Shown here one piece after another: positions 26,993 to 36,618 of a stretch of 55,655 nt of DNA (position 1 is the stretch's first letter; every line of letters begins with the position of its first letter). The position numbers were made by a program, and so were the translations under genes. The notes under the pieces are model-generated. The model had not been told where the DNA came from. It saw only the letters and a program-made list of their open reading frames with translations, and did not search any database. The DNA is from JAJDFU01 sp964641965 (GTDB lineage: Bacteria > Bacteroidota > Bacteroidia > Chitinophagales > Saprospiraceae): contig CAZXLD010000030.1 in assembly GCA_964641965.1 (NCBI GenBank), positions 1 through 55,655 on the forward strand, given 5' to 3'.

Positions 26993-28210
26993 TTAATACT
27001 CCAACTTAAACTCTTCTTTTTCAACTACTTCTGTTGGAAGCGGTTCCATACCTAATAATTCCCGGTACAATACATTATATCTTCGAGCCATGCGCTCTTC
27101 GGAAAACTCTTTCAATACGTGCGTCCTGGCCCGTTTGGCTTTTTGTCCCATTTCGTCCATGTGATCCTCTGCCCAGAGAAACTTCTCTGCCAGGTCATCT
27201 GCATTCTTATCCTGAAAATAGAGGACATGGTCATCTCGAAAAACCTGGGTATTCTCCGGTATATCGCTACAGATCAGAGGCGTTTCACCAGTCGATCCCA
27301 CCTCCAGCAGCATAATGGATAGCCCTTCATGCTCCGATGGAAATACAAAGATTTTGGCTTTTTCAACCAGTGACATCAAGATGGCTCGATCTGAAACGAA
27401 ACCGATTTTTTTCACCTGCAAGCCCTCAGACAGCTTCTCGATCTTTTCCCCATAGCCGGATGCATGCGTGTCTTGTCCGGCAATGACAATGTCTCCCTGG
27501 TAGCCAATATTTTTCATGGCCTGCAAAAAGGTGTGCAACCCCTTGGTCGACATGATCCGCTTGGCCGCAAAAAAGAGATAATCTCCGCTAACCCCGTGTT
27601 GGCGCAACAGGTCTTCAGCTGCGAATGGATCACGATCCGGAAATAACTGAACCCCATTAGGTACATAGTGGACTAATCGCTTGTACTTTTCATAGTAAAA
27701 CTCAGATAAGGGATTCGAAACCGAAGTCAAGGTAGCTCCCGGTAAAATAAATACACGCTCCATAAACCGAAAATAGAATTTTCCAATCCCATTCCACTTG
27801 TCCCGGGTATAAGGTGCTTCATGCGAAGTAGCAATAACCTTCCCTTTCAACCGAAGTAATGGAATAAAAAAGGCAGCGTCAGTCTTGTGTACGTGGATCA
27901 GATCAAAGCGCTTAAACAAAAGGATATGCAACGTACAAATGAAAAAGTAAATAAAAACGCCTACCTCTTTACCAGGAATACTGGGAAACTGAATGGTTTT
28001 TACGCCCTCTAGATAATCTTCTGCTTCCGGGTCCTTATAGCAATATAAGGTGATGTCAAAATCTTCTTTGACGTAGCGAACAATACTTTCGGCAACCCGG
28101 CTCACGCCTCCCTTGGAAGGATAAAACTTGATTCCGAAAAACGCTACTTTTTTCTTAGGCTTCATCGTGTCCATGCGATTTTTAATTGGCAATTTCTCGG
28201 TCTTTGGCAT
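26993..28210 (-). CDS. Glycosyltransferase family 4
   Basis: 405-aa GT-B glycosyltransferase. N-terminal acceptor domain with FYPSKGGVSRVAESIVRYV (GG loop); C-terminal donor domain with the E-x7-E motif EHEGLSIMLLE (~300) and SEHEG context. It should add a nucleotide-sugar-derived residue to the repeat unit of the exopolysaccharide at the cytoplasmic membrane face. It starts 6 bp after the GT-C gene, so it is cotranscribed as the last member of the locus. ATG 28210 is used; later in-frame Met codons at about residues 13 and 16 are alternatives, the last just before the conserved KKKVAFFG. Confidence 0.85.
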   Translation of the reverse strand: MPKTEKLPIKNRMDTMKPKKKVAFFGIKFYPSKGGVSRVAESIVRYVKEDFDITLYCYKDPEAEDYLEGVKTIQFPSIPGKEVGVFIYFFICTLHILLFKRFDLIHVHKTDAAFFIPLLRLKGKVIATSHEAPYTRDKWNGIGKFYFRFMERVFILPGATLTSVSNPLSEFYYEKYKRLVHYVPNGVQLFPDRDPFAAEDLLRQHGVSGDYLFFAAKRIMSTKGLHTFLQAMKNIGYQGDIVIAGQDTHASGYGEKIEKLSEGLQVKKIGFVSDRAILMSLVEKAKIFVFPSEHEGLSIMLLEVGSTGETPLICSDIPENTQVFRDDHVLYFQDKNADDLAEKFLWAEDHMDEMGQKAKRARTHVLKEFSEERMARRYNVLYRELLGMEPLPTEVVEKEEFKLEY

Positions 28211-28216
28211 ACTAGG

Positions 28217-29539
28217 TTATACATTTTCTGGATATAGGATCGGCTCCGGGGACCTTACTTTTTCGTCCGGTTTCCCTGTTAATCGAATAGAGATCAAATG
28301 CGTAAACACATATTGAATAAATAGAAACCAGAAGGGCATCGTAATGAAAAACATTCGCCGATACGCGCTCACCAAAGTACTTCCGCCCAAATACATCAAT
28401 ACAAAAAGCAATAAGAATACCAGTTCAGGCGGTAATTTTCGAAATTGAATAGCTGCAATGCCCAAACTGATGAGGATCAAACTTACCATCAATATATTGA
28501 TTGGAAACGCATAATAAGACATGAGCGTATTTGGGGCGTGCGTAGATGGAAAAAACAACAACCGACCAAGATTATACACCACATTCTTGGCAAATTTCCC
28601 TGGATGCTCCTTGATGTTTTGCTTGGCTTGTTCCTTGAAAGCCTCATCCTGCTCCATCGGAGTCAGTTTCAACAACTCCTCCATAAAGGCCTGATGATTG
28701 GGCATAGCCAACAACTGGTCTTTGCTAAACCAGTCGCCGGTCTCCTCCACATACGGAGAACTCATGGTATATAAAGACATACCACCGGCATCCGACCAAT
28801 AAAACAGCTTCCCGGAAAGCGAATAGGTATAAGCCAGCCAAGGCAGGCAAAATAGCATCGCCAGTGAAAAAATAGCAAGCGATTTACGTGCAGCCACCCG
28901 CCAGGCAGGCAACAAAAGTGCGACACCTGATACGACGATTAATCCCAACACTGCGTAACCGAATATCACCTTGGTCAGGGTCAAAAAGGCGATGGCAAAT
29001 CCAGTTGGGATGACCTTTCCCCATGCGAAAGCCGCTTCCCAGAAATTTCGCAAGAATAGATAACCGATCCAGGCAAACAAAAACCAGGTCAAGCACTCGG
29101 TAAGTAAGTTTGGCAAATACCGGTAGATGGGATAGTACAGCGCCAAAGCCAAGGTAAAAAGCAGTACGGTATTTCGGTTCGAAATAGACTTGACCGTCCG
29201 GTAATAGAGTACAATCGAAGCGGCCAACAGCAAGGCATTCAAGAGTTTCAACAGCAGTAATGGAGAACCAAAAAGCAGAAAGAAAGCCAGGAACAAGGGA
29301 TAACCAGGGCCATTCCAAAAACTGACCTCTGGCGGAGGTGGAGAATAATAGCCCTGCAGCAGATTATTGGCAAAACGAAAATAACGCCCTTCGTCACTCA
29401 CAAATGTATCGGTAGCCAAGGCTACACATATCATCCCGTACAAGAGTAAGAATGGAATGGCCAACAACCACTCCTCTTTACCTTTGACCCAGGCCAAATG
29501 GCGATTTTGATCGGTATTCAGGTTCAGCTTCCTAATCAT
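28217..29539 (-). CDS. GT-C type membrane glycosyltransferase
   Basis: 440-aa multi-pass protein with about ten hydrophobic segments and an extracytoplasmic N-terminal loop holding an acidic motif (FVSDEGRYFRFAN, Asp-Glu) followed by FWNGPGYPLFLAFF, as in GT39/ArnT-like and GT-C glycosyltransferases that use polyprenyl-phosphate sugars. It likely adds a side-chain sugar to the repeat unit on the periplasmic side. The C-terminal tail is short and charged. It lies within the minus-strand exopolysaccharide operon, 62 bp from its upstream neighbour. Confidence 0.75.
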   Translation of the reverse strand: MIRKLNLNTDQNRHLAWVKGKEEWLLAIPFLLLYGMICVALATDTFVSDEGRYFRFANNLLQGYYSPPPPEVSFWNGPGYPLFLAFFLLFGSPLLLLKLLNALLLAASIVLYYRTVKSISNRNTVLLFTLALALYYPIYRYLPNLLTECLTWFLFAWIGYLFLRNFWEAAFAWGKVIPTGFAIAFLTLTKVIFGYAVLGLIVVSGVALLLPAWRVAARKSLAIFSLAMLFCLPWLAYTYSLSGKLFYWSDAGGMSLYTMSSPYVEETGDWFSKDQLLAMPNHQAFMEELLKLTPMEQDEAFKEQAKQNIKEHPGKFAKNVVYNLGRLLFFPSTHAPNTLMSYYAFPINILMVSLILISLGIAAIQFRKLPPELVFLLLFVLMYLGGSTLVSAYRRMFFITMPFWFLFIQYVFTHLISIRLTGKPDEKVRSPEPILYPENV

Positions 29540-29601
29540 TTTATATTCATCTATGCCAGGATGGACTCCAAAGAGCCACCCTACTTTCTTTTCATTAAAA
29601 T

Positions 29602-30825
29602 TTAAACTGCATTGGCCTTAGGCTCCCACGATGGGGCTTTCTCACCTGTAGGTAGTTTTTCCGGAAGTATCCGCTCAAGATACCGGGTACATATGACCGA
29701 ACGATCAAAATCTTTGATCCTTGCGTATCCGGCTTGCCGATATTCTTCCCGCAGACCTTCATCCTCCAGTACCTGCTGGACGGCTTTCACGAGTAAGCGA
29801 GCTTTTCCAACCGGATATAACACACCATAAGGGGCATACTCCAGATTTTCAGTTAACTGAATTCGAAAATCTGTTTCTGGGCTCAGGATTTCCCGCGGCC
29901 CTGAAATACAGTCCGTAGAGATAACCGGTGTTCCGGAGGCCAAAGCCTCGATAATTATATTGGGTAATCCCTCGCTTTCACTCCCGAGCACAAAGACATC
30001 TGCATGCGCGATCAACGCGAATGGATTTGATTTATAGCCTAAAAAGTGAACTGCTTCTTCCTGCCCTAATTCTTTGGACAGGGCTTTCAGATTCCCTTCT
30101 TGATCGCCTTTGCCCAGGATTAAAAGCTCTACCTTGAGATGCGTTTCCCGAAGAATTGCCAACGCCTGGATCAGATCATCCACCCGCTTGTGTTTGCGCA
30201 ATCGACCGGCAGAGATAAGGTAAAACTTCTCCGGATCAAAAGTAAAGCCATCCGGCTCTTCTTTGGCCAGCTTTTGAATCGTTGCCAGATCATGAGGATT
30301 GTGGATCACCTGATGGTCAATTTGGTATTTGGCTAACCCCATTTCCTCCGTTTCTACTTTCCGCATTTGCTCCGAAATGGCTACCACCTGATCAGCTTTG
30401 CGGTAATACCAACTTGAAAACCACCGATTAAAAGGGCGAATAAAAAACGGATCGTCTCCAAACATCAAGGGCAAGTGGGAGACGATTTGCGCTTTGTGGC
30501 TTCCTCCCATCCACTTAGCCAATATATTGACCATGTTTGACCGGACCAGATGGCTTTGCACCAATTCCACTTTATGCGAACGCACGTACTGCATTAATCG
30601 GTAGGCACTAATCAGCACCCATGGAAGTTTCAGGATTGGGTTTGTAATTTTTTCGAATGAGGTCAGGTAAACCACTTCCACACCTTCCGGAATCGGATAG
30701 TTATTTTCTTTCTCCAGACAGATGACAACACTTTTCACACCTTTCTCCGTAAAACCAATGGACAGATTAAGTGCTACACGTTCAGCCCCTCCTCCGATCA
30801 GGGAGTTTACCAGTACAGCGATCAT
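29602..30825 (-). CDS. Glycosyltransferase family 4
   Basis: 407-aa GT-B enzyme. N-terminus MIAVLVNSLIGGGAERVALNLS has the Gly-rich loop of GT4 enzymes; the donor site has SAGRLRKHKRVDDLIQAL and the E-x7-E motif ESEGLPNIIIE with GTPVISTDC. It resembles N-acetylgalactosamine/GlcNAc-type GT4 transferases, but the sugar cannot be read from sequence. Cytoplasmic, peripheral. A 350-bp gap separates it from the GT4 upstream, so a separate promoter is possible. Confidence 0.85.
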   Translation of the reverse strand: MIAVLVNSLIGGGAERVALNLSIGFTEKGVKSVVICLEKENNYPIPEGVEVVYLTSFEKITNPILKLPWVLISAYRLMQYVRSHKVELVQSHLVRSNMVNILAKWMGGSHKAQIVSHLPLMFGDDPFFIRPFNRWFSSWYYRKADQVVAISEQMRKVETEEMGLAKYQIDHQVIHNPHDLATIQKLAKEEPDGFTFDPEKFYLISAGRLRKHKRVDDLIQALAILRETHLKVELLILGKGDQEGNLKALSKELGQEEAVHFLGYKSNPFALIAHADVFVLGSESEGLPNIIIEALASGTPVISTDCISGPREILSPETDFRIQLTENLEYAPYGVLYPVGKARLLVKAVQQVLEDEGLREEYRQAGYARIKDFDRSVICTRYLERILPEKLPTGEKAPSWEPKANAV

Positions 30826-31175
30826 AATTTATTTTTTATTCGCAGGGTTAGAATCAACAGGGACAGCAGGCCCCGTAGACGAGTTCGTCAATAATAAGGC
30901 ATGTGTAACTAACTCTCAAAGGTTTAGTAAACCATGGCTGGAAAACAGCCGGGACAGTTCTGAGCCCCTTGGGATTGGAACTACTGTAAAGGAAATTATT
31001 AACATTAAACTTCCTCCAAGATCATAAAGACAATATCATTCTTCATGGCCCTTATGAAAGCAAGATAAAGCGAATCCTACAGACTAGGCCCAGGAGGACT
31101 CACTTTGCCGGTCTGATTTAAGTATTCTGGCAGCATTCCCCGATCTGCAATTCCAATTGCGATACAGCTTCAAAA
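30826..31175. other. 350-bp gap within the exopolysaccharide locus
   Basis: No family is recognised in any frame. It is unusually large for this tightly packed minus-strand cluster, so a lost gene or an internal promoter is possible. Confidence 0.4.
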
Positions 31176-32309
31176 TTACCAGATAGATTTAGATACCGCT
31201 CTTGGAGCGATCAGTGTATATTGACGGTAAATCTCAAGGTAGGTCTGCACCATTTTTTCTAAAGCGAATTCCTCCTCGATCCGTTTCCTTCCCGATAGGC
31301 CCATCTCCTGGGCTTGCTCGGGATGATCCAGCAAATACAACAGTTTTTCAGCCATTGCTTCCGCCGCATAAGGGGGTACAATGAACCCGGTCTTGCCATC
31401 TTGAACAATTTCGGGTGTTCCGCCTCCGTCTGTGGCCACCACCGGTTTACCCAACATCATATACTCCATGATCGAGTTTGAAATCCCCTCCAAGTGGACC
31501 TCCGCATTAGTAGCTAATACTCCAATATCGAATACATTTACGATAGACTCTACGTCGTGCTGTGCTCCGGGAAATAAAATATGGCTCTTGTATTGGGACG
31601 GGGTCGATTGACGGAGCGGTTCCAGGTCTTCTCCCCCACCCACCGGAAAAAAGGTGACATCCTTTCGCTGATCTAACACCAGCTGTGCTGCCTTCAGGAA
31701 AGTTGCGTAATCTTTGCGATAATTAAAGCCCCCAACCATTCCAATAACCCGTTTGGTCCGGATATCAAATCGAGCTCGAATCTCCTCAGGTGCCTCCAGG
31801 TTCCTGGCGCGATCCAGATTTATCCCATTGAGCACAACCCGGCTTTTGGAAGGAGGCGCTCCAAAACTATCCAAACCAGCTTGAGAATTCCCTAGCACTA
31901 AATCCGAAAAGGGATACGTGAACTTGGCACGCAAGAGTTTGGATTGGTAGGGAGATTTCCATTTCGGTGCATCGCGGATCAATCCATTGACAAATGGAAT
32001 TCCCAGTATCCGAACAACGGGAGAAAGGTATACCGAAGCCATATTGCCCCAGCTATGGATCACATCAGGCCGGTGCTTGCGCAGGAAGTTCAAGATCCGA
32101 AAAAACATAAACGGATCTTTCTTGACCCAACGTTCCAGGATGATTACCTCATTTGCCAGCTCATAGACTTCGGGATAGGTCATTTCCCCGCCCATAATCA
32201 GCACGTCAACCGTAAGGTCTGGCTCATCTTGCAGTCCTCTTAATAGCTCCAGGATCTGGCGTTCGATTCCTCCTTTTCGAAAATCATCGTGTACTATCAG
32301 TACTTTCAT
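31176..32309 (-). CDS. Glycosyltransferase family 4
   Basis: 377-aa GT-B enzyme beginning MKVLIVHDDFRKGGIERQILELL, with the GG loop, donor-domain GMVGGFNYRKDYATFLKAA, and a region NAEVHLEGISNSIMEYMMLGKPVVATD that carries the E-x7-E pair (EGISNSIME). One of four GT4-type transferases in the locus, each probably adding one sugar of the repeat unit. It starts 12 bp after the next upstream gene on the minus strand. Its ATG directly precedes the first beta strand, so the start is firm. Confidence 0.85.
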   Translation of the reverse strand: MKVLIVHDDFRKGGIERQILELLRGLQDEPDLTVDVLIMGGEMTYPEVYELANEVIILERWVKKDPFMFFRILNFLRKHRPDVIHSWGNMASVYLSPVVRILGIPFVNGLIRDAPKWKSPYQSKLLRAKFTYPFSDLVLGNSQAGLDSFGAPPSKSRVVLNGINLDRARNLEAPEEIRARFDIRTKRVIGMVGGFNYRKDYATFLKAAQLVLDQRKDVTFFPVGGGEDLEPLRQSTPSQYKSHILFPGAQHDVESIVNVFDIGVLATNAEVHLEGISNSIMEYMMLGKPVVATDGGGTPEIVQDGKTGFIVPPYAAEAMAEKLLYLLDHPEQAQEMGLSGRKRIEEEFALEKMVQTYLEIYRQYTLIAPRAVSKSIW

Positions 32310-32321
32310 AGACCTTTCTGT

Positions 32322-33587
32322 TTAAAGTTGGGTCTGTTTCTCAACAGCCAGTGGATGCAGGGCTTTTTCCTGCTTCTGGTTAGTTGAAAACATGAACTGT
32401 TTGATATCCCGCCCAATTTTGTAGTAATCGAAATACATTAATCCCATGGCCCTGCCAGCTGCACCAATGGCCCGGGCCCGACTGGGATAATCAATGGCAT
32501 ATTGCATTTGCGCTGAAAACTGGTCCACATCGTAAGACCCAGCAACCAAAGCGTTTTCCTTATCGATAAATGGATATTGGTTGATCTCTCCAATCGCAGA
32601 AGTGATCACAGCGTTTCCGGATGCCAGGTATTCGCCGAGTTTGTGTGGGAAACGCGCTTCATCTTGCAAGGTCGGACGAAGTGGAATGATCAAGGCAGTT
32701 GCTTTTTTGTAAAGCCGGGCCACTTCCTCCCTGCTAATGTTCCGATGCAGCCGAACTCGGTCTCTATGCACCATCTGGGCGATCGCTTCGTGGATCCGAT
32801 CCAGAGCTGCTTGATCTCCACCCCCCAGAATCAAGTCCAGGTATACCGGCTTTTCGAATAGCTTCAACTGGTCAAAGGCTTGCAGGATAAACCCAATCAC
32901 TTCAAAATAGGAGGGAGAACCGCAATAGACCAACTGGATCTCCTCCCCTTCTTCTATATCGAGGTCAAATTCGTCGAAGTCACAAATGATTGGAGTTTTT
33001 AACACCGGAACCTTGGGGGCTCGTTCTCGGCAGAGCTGAAGCAACAGGTCACTAATTGGCATGATTCCGGTCGGAAGCCTGTACCCCAATCGTTCATACA
33101 TATAATCGTTCAATCTGGTCATGCGGCTTGCTCGCCGAGCTTGAATAGAAGACCCCAATTCAACCGCTGAGAGATACATGGGTACTCCAAACAGCTTTAG
33201 CCAAAACCAATACAAGGCCAGTAAACCAAAACTGCGGGTGGATACGATACAAGCATCAAGGTTTTGCTGTCGTTTCCATTTCCGAAGTAACCCGAGTTCA
33301 TGAATACGACCACTTATCTTTTGCTTGTTGCGCCCCCAAAAGCTCTTAGGGCGATAAATGCTCCCGGAGGTATAACAATAGCGGACCCCCTTTAACTGTC
33401 CTTCCGGAGGAAAGTTTACCCGTCGATGGTGGACCCCTTTAAAACTGACTACCGTTACCTTGCAATCATTCTCCACCAACCCCATTGAAACCAGCAACTG
33501 GCGCTGAATAGCAGCAAATCCTTCCGGGAAACCATACTCTCCTAGATAAGCAATGTGTGGCGTTTTATTTTCAGTTTGCTTCATCAT
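32322..33587 (-). CDS. GT4-like glycosyltransferase (divergent)
   Basis: 421-aa protein with a GT-B layout: N-terminal GEYGFPEGFAAIQRQLLVSMGL, linker IQLVYCGSPSYFEVIGFILQAF, donor region LYKKATALIIPLRPTLQDEARFPHKLGEYLASGNAVITS. The usual E-x7-E is seen only as ...DEARFPHKLGE, a shape found in several capsule GT4-like transferases. It probably adds a sugar in repeat-unit assembly. A 156-bp gap separates it from the flippase gene upstream. Confidence 0.75.
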   Translation of the reverse strand: MMKQTENKTPHIAYLGEYGFPEGFAAIQRQLLVSMGLVENDCKVTVVSFKGVHHRRVNFPPEGQLKGVRYCYTSGSIYRPKSFWGRNKQKISGRIHELGLLRKWKRQQNLDACIVSTRSFGLLALYWFWLKLFGVPMYLSAVELGSSIQARRASRMTRLNDYMYERLGYRLPTGIMPISDLLLQLCRERAPKVPVLKTPIICDFDEFDLDIEEGEEIQLVYCGSPSYFEVIGFILQAFDQLKLFEKPVYLDLILGGGDQAALDRIHEAIAQMVHRDRVRLHRNISREEVARLYKKATALIIPLRPTLQDEARFPHKLGEYLASGNAVITSAIGEINQYPFIDKENALVAGSYDVDQFSAQMQYAIDYPSRARAIGAAGRAMGLMYFDYYKIGRDIKQFMFSTNQKQEKALHPLAVEKQTQL

Positions 33588-33743
33588 GTTTAATTATCCT
33601 TTAGCCCTATTCGTTTCAACCTTGCAATGGGTCAATGGGGCATTTAACTATTTCAAGTAACAAAACAGAAATCCAAACCGGGAATCCGGTTTACAGGTAT
33701 GCAGGTCCAACGTTTTTCCTCTCAAATTGAGCTCAACAACCCC

Positions 33744-35105
33744 TTAAGCAGCCCAGATCCCCCTGGCTTTTTGGGATAAGACCTTTCGAACCTGAATCGG
33801 AGAAAGGATTACCAAGGGAATCAGTGAAGCCATCGTACCCACCACCACCCCGATAGCGCCCCATTCAAAATAACGGGCAAAAAGGATGGACAGTGGGATA
33901 TTCAACAGGCAGGCAAGCAACCACCCAAACATTTGCAGTTTTACCTTCCCCGTTCCATTTATGACCATATTAAACAGATTTACCCAGGTGGTGGTACTGA
34001 TCGATAATGCGACGGCCAAAGTCAATAGCATGGGTACATGTACTTTCCCCTGCAACCACAATTGAAAAAAGAAGGGGGAAACCACCACCATCAAAAGGCC
34101 AATCACTACGGTACCTAACCAGATTCGAGTTAGCTTTTTCAAGTTCCTTTTCATCCAGTTAAAATCCCCTTTTCGAAACGCTTCTACATTGGCCGGCCAT
34201 AGTTGGTTCGTGAATATGTTAAACAAAGTCACGAAGATAAACAGGTACTTATTCGCAGCTTCGTATTGAGGTACCGCATCCAATGAGGCAAACCGGGCAA
34301 TAAGGATATTATTGGTCTGGTAAATGATGACCATGGAAATTTTGATCAAAAAGAACTGGAAACCCAACGAAAACAAGTCTTTGAATAAAGACTTATCTAC
34401 CGTCTTTAAACTCGGTTTATAAGATTTAAACGGGCCATTAAAGTAGAAAATGCCAATAACCAAGGGCACAATTGCAAAAGTGAAGGCCTGTGCTGCCCCA
34501 AATAAAAGCAACGACCTTCCAGCAAAGAATAAAAACAGTAAGGCAATCAGAAGAAATAGCAATTTGCCAACCAGCATGAATGAATCCACGATGGCCGATC
34601 GCTGCATCGCAAAAAATACCTGATAAATAAGGTTAGCTACAAATCGAATGGCCAGCGCCCCAAACATAAATACAGCCAGCCAGGACATCTCCCTACTCAA
34701 TGCCGGATCAGCTCCCAACCAATCAGCCCAGGGCAAAAAATAGCTGATGACCATTAACAGGATAGAAACACCGGAAAAAATAGCCGCTACATAGAAATAG
34801 GCCGTACTAATATACCCTTTCGCCTTTTCTTCATCCCCGTCTGCCAAGGCTTCACCCAGTTTATTCTTAAGGCCATTCCCAATCCCGACATCCATCTCGA
34901 TGAACCAGCCTACCAGGGAGCTCATGGTCAAAAAGATGCCGAAATACGTTGCATCCAGATAGCTTAGAGAAATGGTGAACGTAAGAAAGCCGGTAGCAAT
35001 ACCGACTATTTTAAGAATTAAGGCCGCAAAAATATTCTTTTTCGCCTTCACAGAGCGCTCATGCCCCTGTTCAAAATATAACCGAACCCGCTGTATTGCA
35101 CTCAT
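33744..35105 (-). CDS. wzx: Wzx-type polysaccharide flippase
   Basis: 453-aa integral membrane protein with about 12-14 hydrophobic segments, of the MOP/oligosaccharide flippase family. It should flip the undecaprenyl-linked repeat unit across the inner membrane. N-terminal residues (RVRLYFEQGHERSVKAKKNIFAALILKIVGIATGFLTFTISLSYLDATYFGIFLTM) match the family's first helices. Its ATG overlaps the preceding polymerase stop by 4 bp (ATGA), so the two are translationally coupled. Confidence 0.85.
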   Translation of the reverse strand: MSAIQRVRLYFEQGHERSVKAKKNIFAALILKIVGIATGFLTFTISLSYLDATYFGIFLTMSSLVGWFIEMDVGIGNGLKNKLGEALADGDEEKAKGYISTAYFYVAAIFSGVSILLMVISYFLPWADWLGADPALSREMSWLAVFMFGALAIRFVANLIYQVFFAMQRSAIVDSFMLVGKLLFLLIALLFLFFAGRSLLLFGAAQAFTFAIVPLVIGIFYFNGPFKSYKPSLKTVDKSLFKDLFSLGFQFFLIKISMVIIYQTNNILIARFASLDAVPQYEAANKYLFIFVTLFNIFTNQLWPANVEAFRKGDFNWMKRNLKKLTRIWLGTVVIGLLMVVVSPFFFQLWLQGKVHVPMLLTLAVALSISTTTWVNLFNMVINGTGKVKLQMFGWLLACLLNIPLSILFARYFEWGAIGVVVGTMASLIPLVILSPIQVRKVLSQKARGIWAA

Positions 35106-36550
35106 GAGCCGAAGGAAGTCGATTGGGTTGAAAGATCAGAATCAAGAATAATAGAGGGTTCCTGTTGGTATGAAAATGCAGTTTCCGGCAAGTCGGATGG
35201 GTCTTCCTGATAACGGGCCCCCATACCCAGTCCAAAGTAAATGGCGGCAATATAGGCCAGGTACTTATCTATACTAAAGTTGTTCGTTAGGTTGGCAATC
35301 GCATACACAATGCCAAACAACAGAGGCACAAAGAAGAAAGGGTGATAAAAAGAAAGCCTACCAAAATAAAGCATGGCCAAGAACACATATAAGGTAAAAG
35401 CCAGCCCTGCAGGCACACCGAAAAAGAACAGGGTTTGGAAATATCCGTTGTGTATATCCCCGGTAGAACCAGTGGCTCGTTCCCTATCCTCGGTAATGCG
35501 GAGCATCATCCGGTAATAGAGTTCGTTATCGGTGGAATTGAAGCCAAATAAAGGCTTATCTCCTATATTGTTGACCACCATTTTCCAGTAGCCGGCGCGA
35601 CTGTCGATCCGGTCTGTCGCTCGCTCCTTGTAAAAGCGGGAGTTTACAATCGCTTCCCCCAGCACAATGTATCCAATCAGTGCTATAGCAGCCACTCCCA
35701 TTACGGAAGCCGCCAATTGCAAGGGGGAACGTTTGAGTTGGCTCAGGAAATAAATGGTAAAGACCGCAGCACAGATCAAGTAGCTCATCCTATGGAAGGT
35801 AGTAATGACGCCAAACACAAATAAGCCGATGAGAAGCCAGCGATAGACCGGGCTTTTTACAGTTACCAGCGCCCATATCAACCCTCCAATGATGAAGTAG
35901 GAATTGGAATACTCTCGCGTGTAAATCCCGACAGAACGGAAAGAATCTCCAAAAGCATGCCGGGTATCCCCATACCGCATGAAATAAGAATCTACACCCA
36001 ATTGCAGAAAGCTGACTATACAGGTCGATATGGCTGCAAACAGAATGGCATTCCGGATAACCGAAAAGCTTTCCTTGGATGCTAACTCATGGACAGCCAG
36101 GACAAGTATGATAACGACTGAGGCATCACCAGTCCGTTTGAACAGCTCGGTCATACCCAAGTCATTCAGGTAGCTAATGTTGGATAAGGTTTGAAAAATA
36201 AATAGGGCGTAAAGGGCAATTTCCCAAGGTGGAAAACTACCTCTCCAGTCCGGATTATTCCACCTTCGCAGACCGGTCCGAAATAACTTTCTAAGCAGAA
36301 AAAACGAAAAAACGCCCAACCAGATCCAAGCTGGTCGGCTTTCGAAAAAGCCTAATCCGGGCAAAGCCTTAATGATCAATTCATAATAACTACCGGTAGC
36401 CAGCCAAAAGGCGAGCAGGCCTAGTTCCAATTTATTTTCAGCCTTGCTGTTTTGAACCCAGTAATATGAAAGGCCCATTCCCACGAGTAGGAACCCATAG
36501 ATCAGGTATAGATATATACCTTCCGGGATGACATTTCCACTTGTGAGCAT
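35102..36550 (-). CDS. wzy: O-antigen polymerase/ligase-like membrane protein (Wzy)
   Basis: 482-aa multi-pass protein with about 11-12 membrane segments. A large extracytoplasmic loop contains RAGYWKMVVNNIGDKPLFGFNSTDNELYY...GDIHNGYFQTLFFFGVPAG, the pattern of the Wzy_C/O-antigen ligase family (a conserved H-N-x-Y/F in the big loop). It should polymerise or ligate repeat units in the periplasm. Overlap with wzx supports the polymerase role. Confidence 0.8.
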   Translation of the reverse strand: MLTSGNVIPEGIYLYLIYGFLLVGMGLSYYWVQNSKAENKLELGLLAFWLATGSYYELIIKALPGLGFFESRPAWIWLGVFSFFLLRKLFRTGLRRWNNPDWRGSFPPWEIALYALFIFQTLSNISYLNDLGMTELFKRTGDASVVIILVLAVHELASKESFSVIRNAILFAAISTCIVSFLQLGVDSYFMRYGDTRHAFGDSFRSVGIYTREYSNSYFIIGGLIWALVTVKSPVYRWLLIGLFVFGVITTFHRMSYLICAAVFTIYFLSQLKRSPLQLAASVMGVAAIALIGYIVLGEAIVNSRFYKERATDRIDSRAGYWKMVVNNIGDKPLFGFNSTDNELYYRMMLRITEDRERATGSTGDIHNGYFQTLFFFGVPAGLAFTLYVFLAMLYFGRLSFYHPFFFVPLLFGIVYAIANLTNNFSIDKYLAYIAAIYFGLGMGARYQEDPSDLPETAFSYQQEPSIILDSDLSTQSTSFGS

Positions 36551-36618
36551 GGAATAACGGTTATTTAGTTTCTGCCTGGCAAGAACAGATCAGGCTAATA
36601 TTGGTGCTTCGCAATTTC